A DNA stretch of 64,000 nucleotides from positions 796,627 to 860,626 of the forward strand of contig NC_090611.1 of assembly GCF_004359215.1 (NCBI RefSeq). The letters are read 5' to 3'. The position numbers and the translations under genes were made by a program. Each line of letters begins with the position of its first letter. Position 1 is the first letter of the stretch. Below, one piece after another: positions 63,061 to 64,000 of the stretch. Origin of the DNA: Bremia lactucae (taxonomy: Eukaryota; Oomycota; Peronosporomycetes; Peronosporales; Peronosporaceae). The notes under the pieces were generated by a model. It saw only the letters and a program-made list of their open reading frames with translations. It searched no databases and was not told the origin of the DNA.

Positions 63061-63813
63061 CTCGCAACCCCAAAAGACGTTCCAAATCTCGCATATCTGA
63101 TGGTGTAGCCATATCACTTTGTGCATCGACAACGCGTGCTTGGGCTCGGCACCCAGAAGACGAATTAGTTTCTCACACTGAGCTCGTTCGTGGCTCGTTG
63201 AAGTCAGAAGAATTAGGGCCGACTGCTTAGGTGCTTGCTCTCTGGCAAGAGCATGTTTCTTCATGGCCGCCTCGGCCAACGTCAAGTGAATCAGCCTTTC
63301 GACCTGGCGTGGGCTTGCAAACCGAGTCGTGTCAGGATCTGAAGACGGTTCGTTTAGCCTAATTGTATCATGTTTCTTTTGCTCCTCCTGTTTCGAGAGC
63401 CGAAAATTGTCCAGAAGGAAGCCGCATCCAAGCCACAACAGGCGGTGGGGTGGCCCAAGTTTTTTTATGCCCGCGTAGGGGTTTTGTAATCCAAGGTTGC
63501 TCTTCCAGCGGCACCGGAGCCAGACCAGAAGCAGAAGAAGATCGTTTACCTGCTGCATAGACAGACTCCGACCGCTCCGTAGACCAAACCGGAGGCTCGA
63601 CAGAGACCAGAAGAGAGGAAGAAGATATCCCGTTAGGTATGACCGCGACATGAGCAGCTTCAAGATGATAGCTTTATCTATTTTAGCACCAATAAAAATC
63701 GAATCTCTTATCTCCGATCCTGTTAAATCTGCATTGAAAATACCGCTGCTGCCATTTTTTCTGGATATAATCCGCATAATCCTACGCAATGTATTTTTGT
63801 TTAAAAAGAGCAA
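63061..63813 (-). pseudogene. Unrecognised minus-strand frame at a LINE junction
   Basis: This frame stays open from 63813 to 62944, but only the part above about 63060 is free of overlap with the plus-strand LINE. It has RQVERLIHLTLAEAAMKKHA, a Lys/Arg/Glu-rich helix, and LIRLLGAEPKHALSMHKVIW. The N-terminal part (SEIRDSIFIGAKIDKAIILK) resembles nothing I know. It could be a LINE ORF1 or a host gene fragment. No function can be given. Confidence 0.3.
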
Positions 63814-63859
63814 ACGAGCGCCTCTTGGTCCAATTCTGGACCAAGAGGCGCTCGTTTGC
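63810..63859. repeat. Perfect 23 bp inverted repeat with 4-base loop
   Basis: Arms 63810-63832 (GCAAACGAGCGCCTCTTGG onward) and 63837-63859 are exact reverse complements around ATTC. It may be a foldback junction or a hairpin of a DNA element. Nothing beyond the arms is symmetrical. Confidence 0.9.
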
Positions 63860-64000
63860 CATGCTGCGCATCTCAGCGACGCTACTAAATGGTTTCGCCA
63901 AGTCTTCGATCATGCATAGGTCGCTTTCCATGACCTAAATTCCACCGGGCCCTTTCAATTTATCATCCGTATGTTCACATCTAGCTGCACTGTGAATTTT
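63860..64000. other. Window end, nothing recognised
   Basis: About 140 bases after the hairpin. A short frame (RISATLLNGFAKSSIMHR) is seen, with no recognised match. Confidence 0.4.

Noticed and set aside
1..64000. RXLR or Crinkler effectors, expected in an oomycete.
   Set aside because: No open frame shows a signal peptide followed by RXLR-EER or an LFLAK motif.
1..64000. CRISPR arrays, bacterial operons or tRNA/rRNA genes.
   Set aside because: No regularly spaced short repeats and no cloverleaf or rRNA sequence was noticed; the gene structures are eukaryotic. I cannot rule out a missed tRNA without a scan.

Overview
This window looks like a chromosome segment from a plant-pathogenic oomycete (Phytophthora or downy-mildew type; inferred). 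The grounds are the very short GT-AG introns (57-95 bp), a compact gene island with an RWP-RK factor and duplicated alpha-tubulins, and dense nested Ty3/gypsy chromoviruses, Ty1/copia elements and OTU-bearing LINE remnants. There are two assembly gaps of about 100 N (20419-20518, 52378-52477) and a single N at 8808. Layout: 1-28.2 kb and 45.2-64 kb are almost entirely decayed, nested retroelements. 28.3-44.9 kb is a gene island holding, in order, a head-to-head pair of divergent alpha-tubulins, a seven-exon Qb-SNARE, an RWP-RK factor, a 2.3 kb gene-free spacer, a Mediator MED13-like gene, a degenerate PLD-like protein and a prolidase-type M24 peptidase. The gypsy material falls into several lineages: A (+, 1-3205 and 20519-25455), E (-, about 3206-7950), B (-, 14530-20418 and 52478-56739) and C (+, 45254-52377). 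A copia element with both LTRs and a GCTAG target duplication sits at 9358-13633. LINE fragments on both strands fill 57.7-63.1 kb. The most interesting signal: in gypsy lineages A, E, B and C there is a second protein-coding reading frame on the opposite strand. It starts beside the 3' LTR, runs inward through the region beyond the pol stop, and ends as a heptad-rich coiled coil opposite the linker between the integrase C-terminus and the chromodomain. A and E copies, far diverged in DNA, keep the same antisense protein motifs outside any sense coding, with changes concentrated at antisense third codon positions. In copies A1, E, B1 and C the antisense and sense codons use the same relative phase. 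This suggests an antisense accessory gene carried by these chromoviruses, which I do not know to have been described. Other points worth attention are half-tRNA primer sites in two copia elements, an LTR-terminal hairpin with conserved stem and variable loop, two alpha-tubulins lacking Lys40, an OTU protease fragment among the LINEs, and many tandem duplications confined to the elements.
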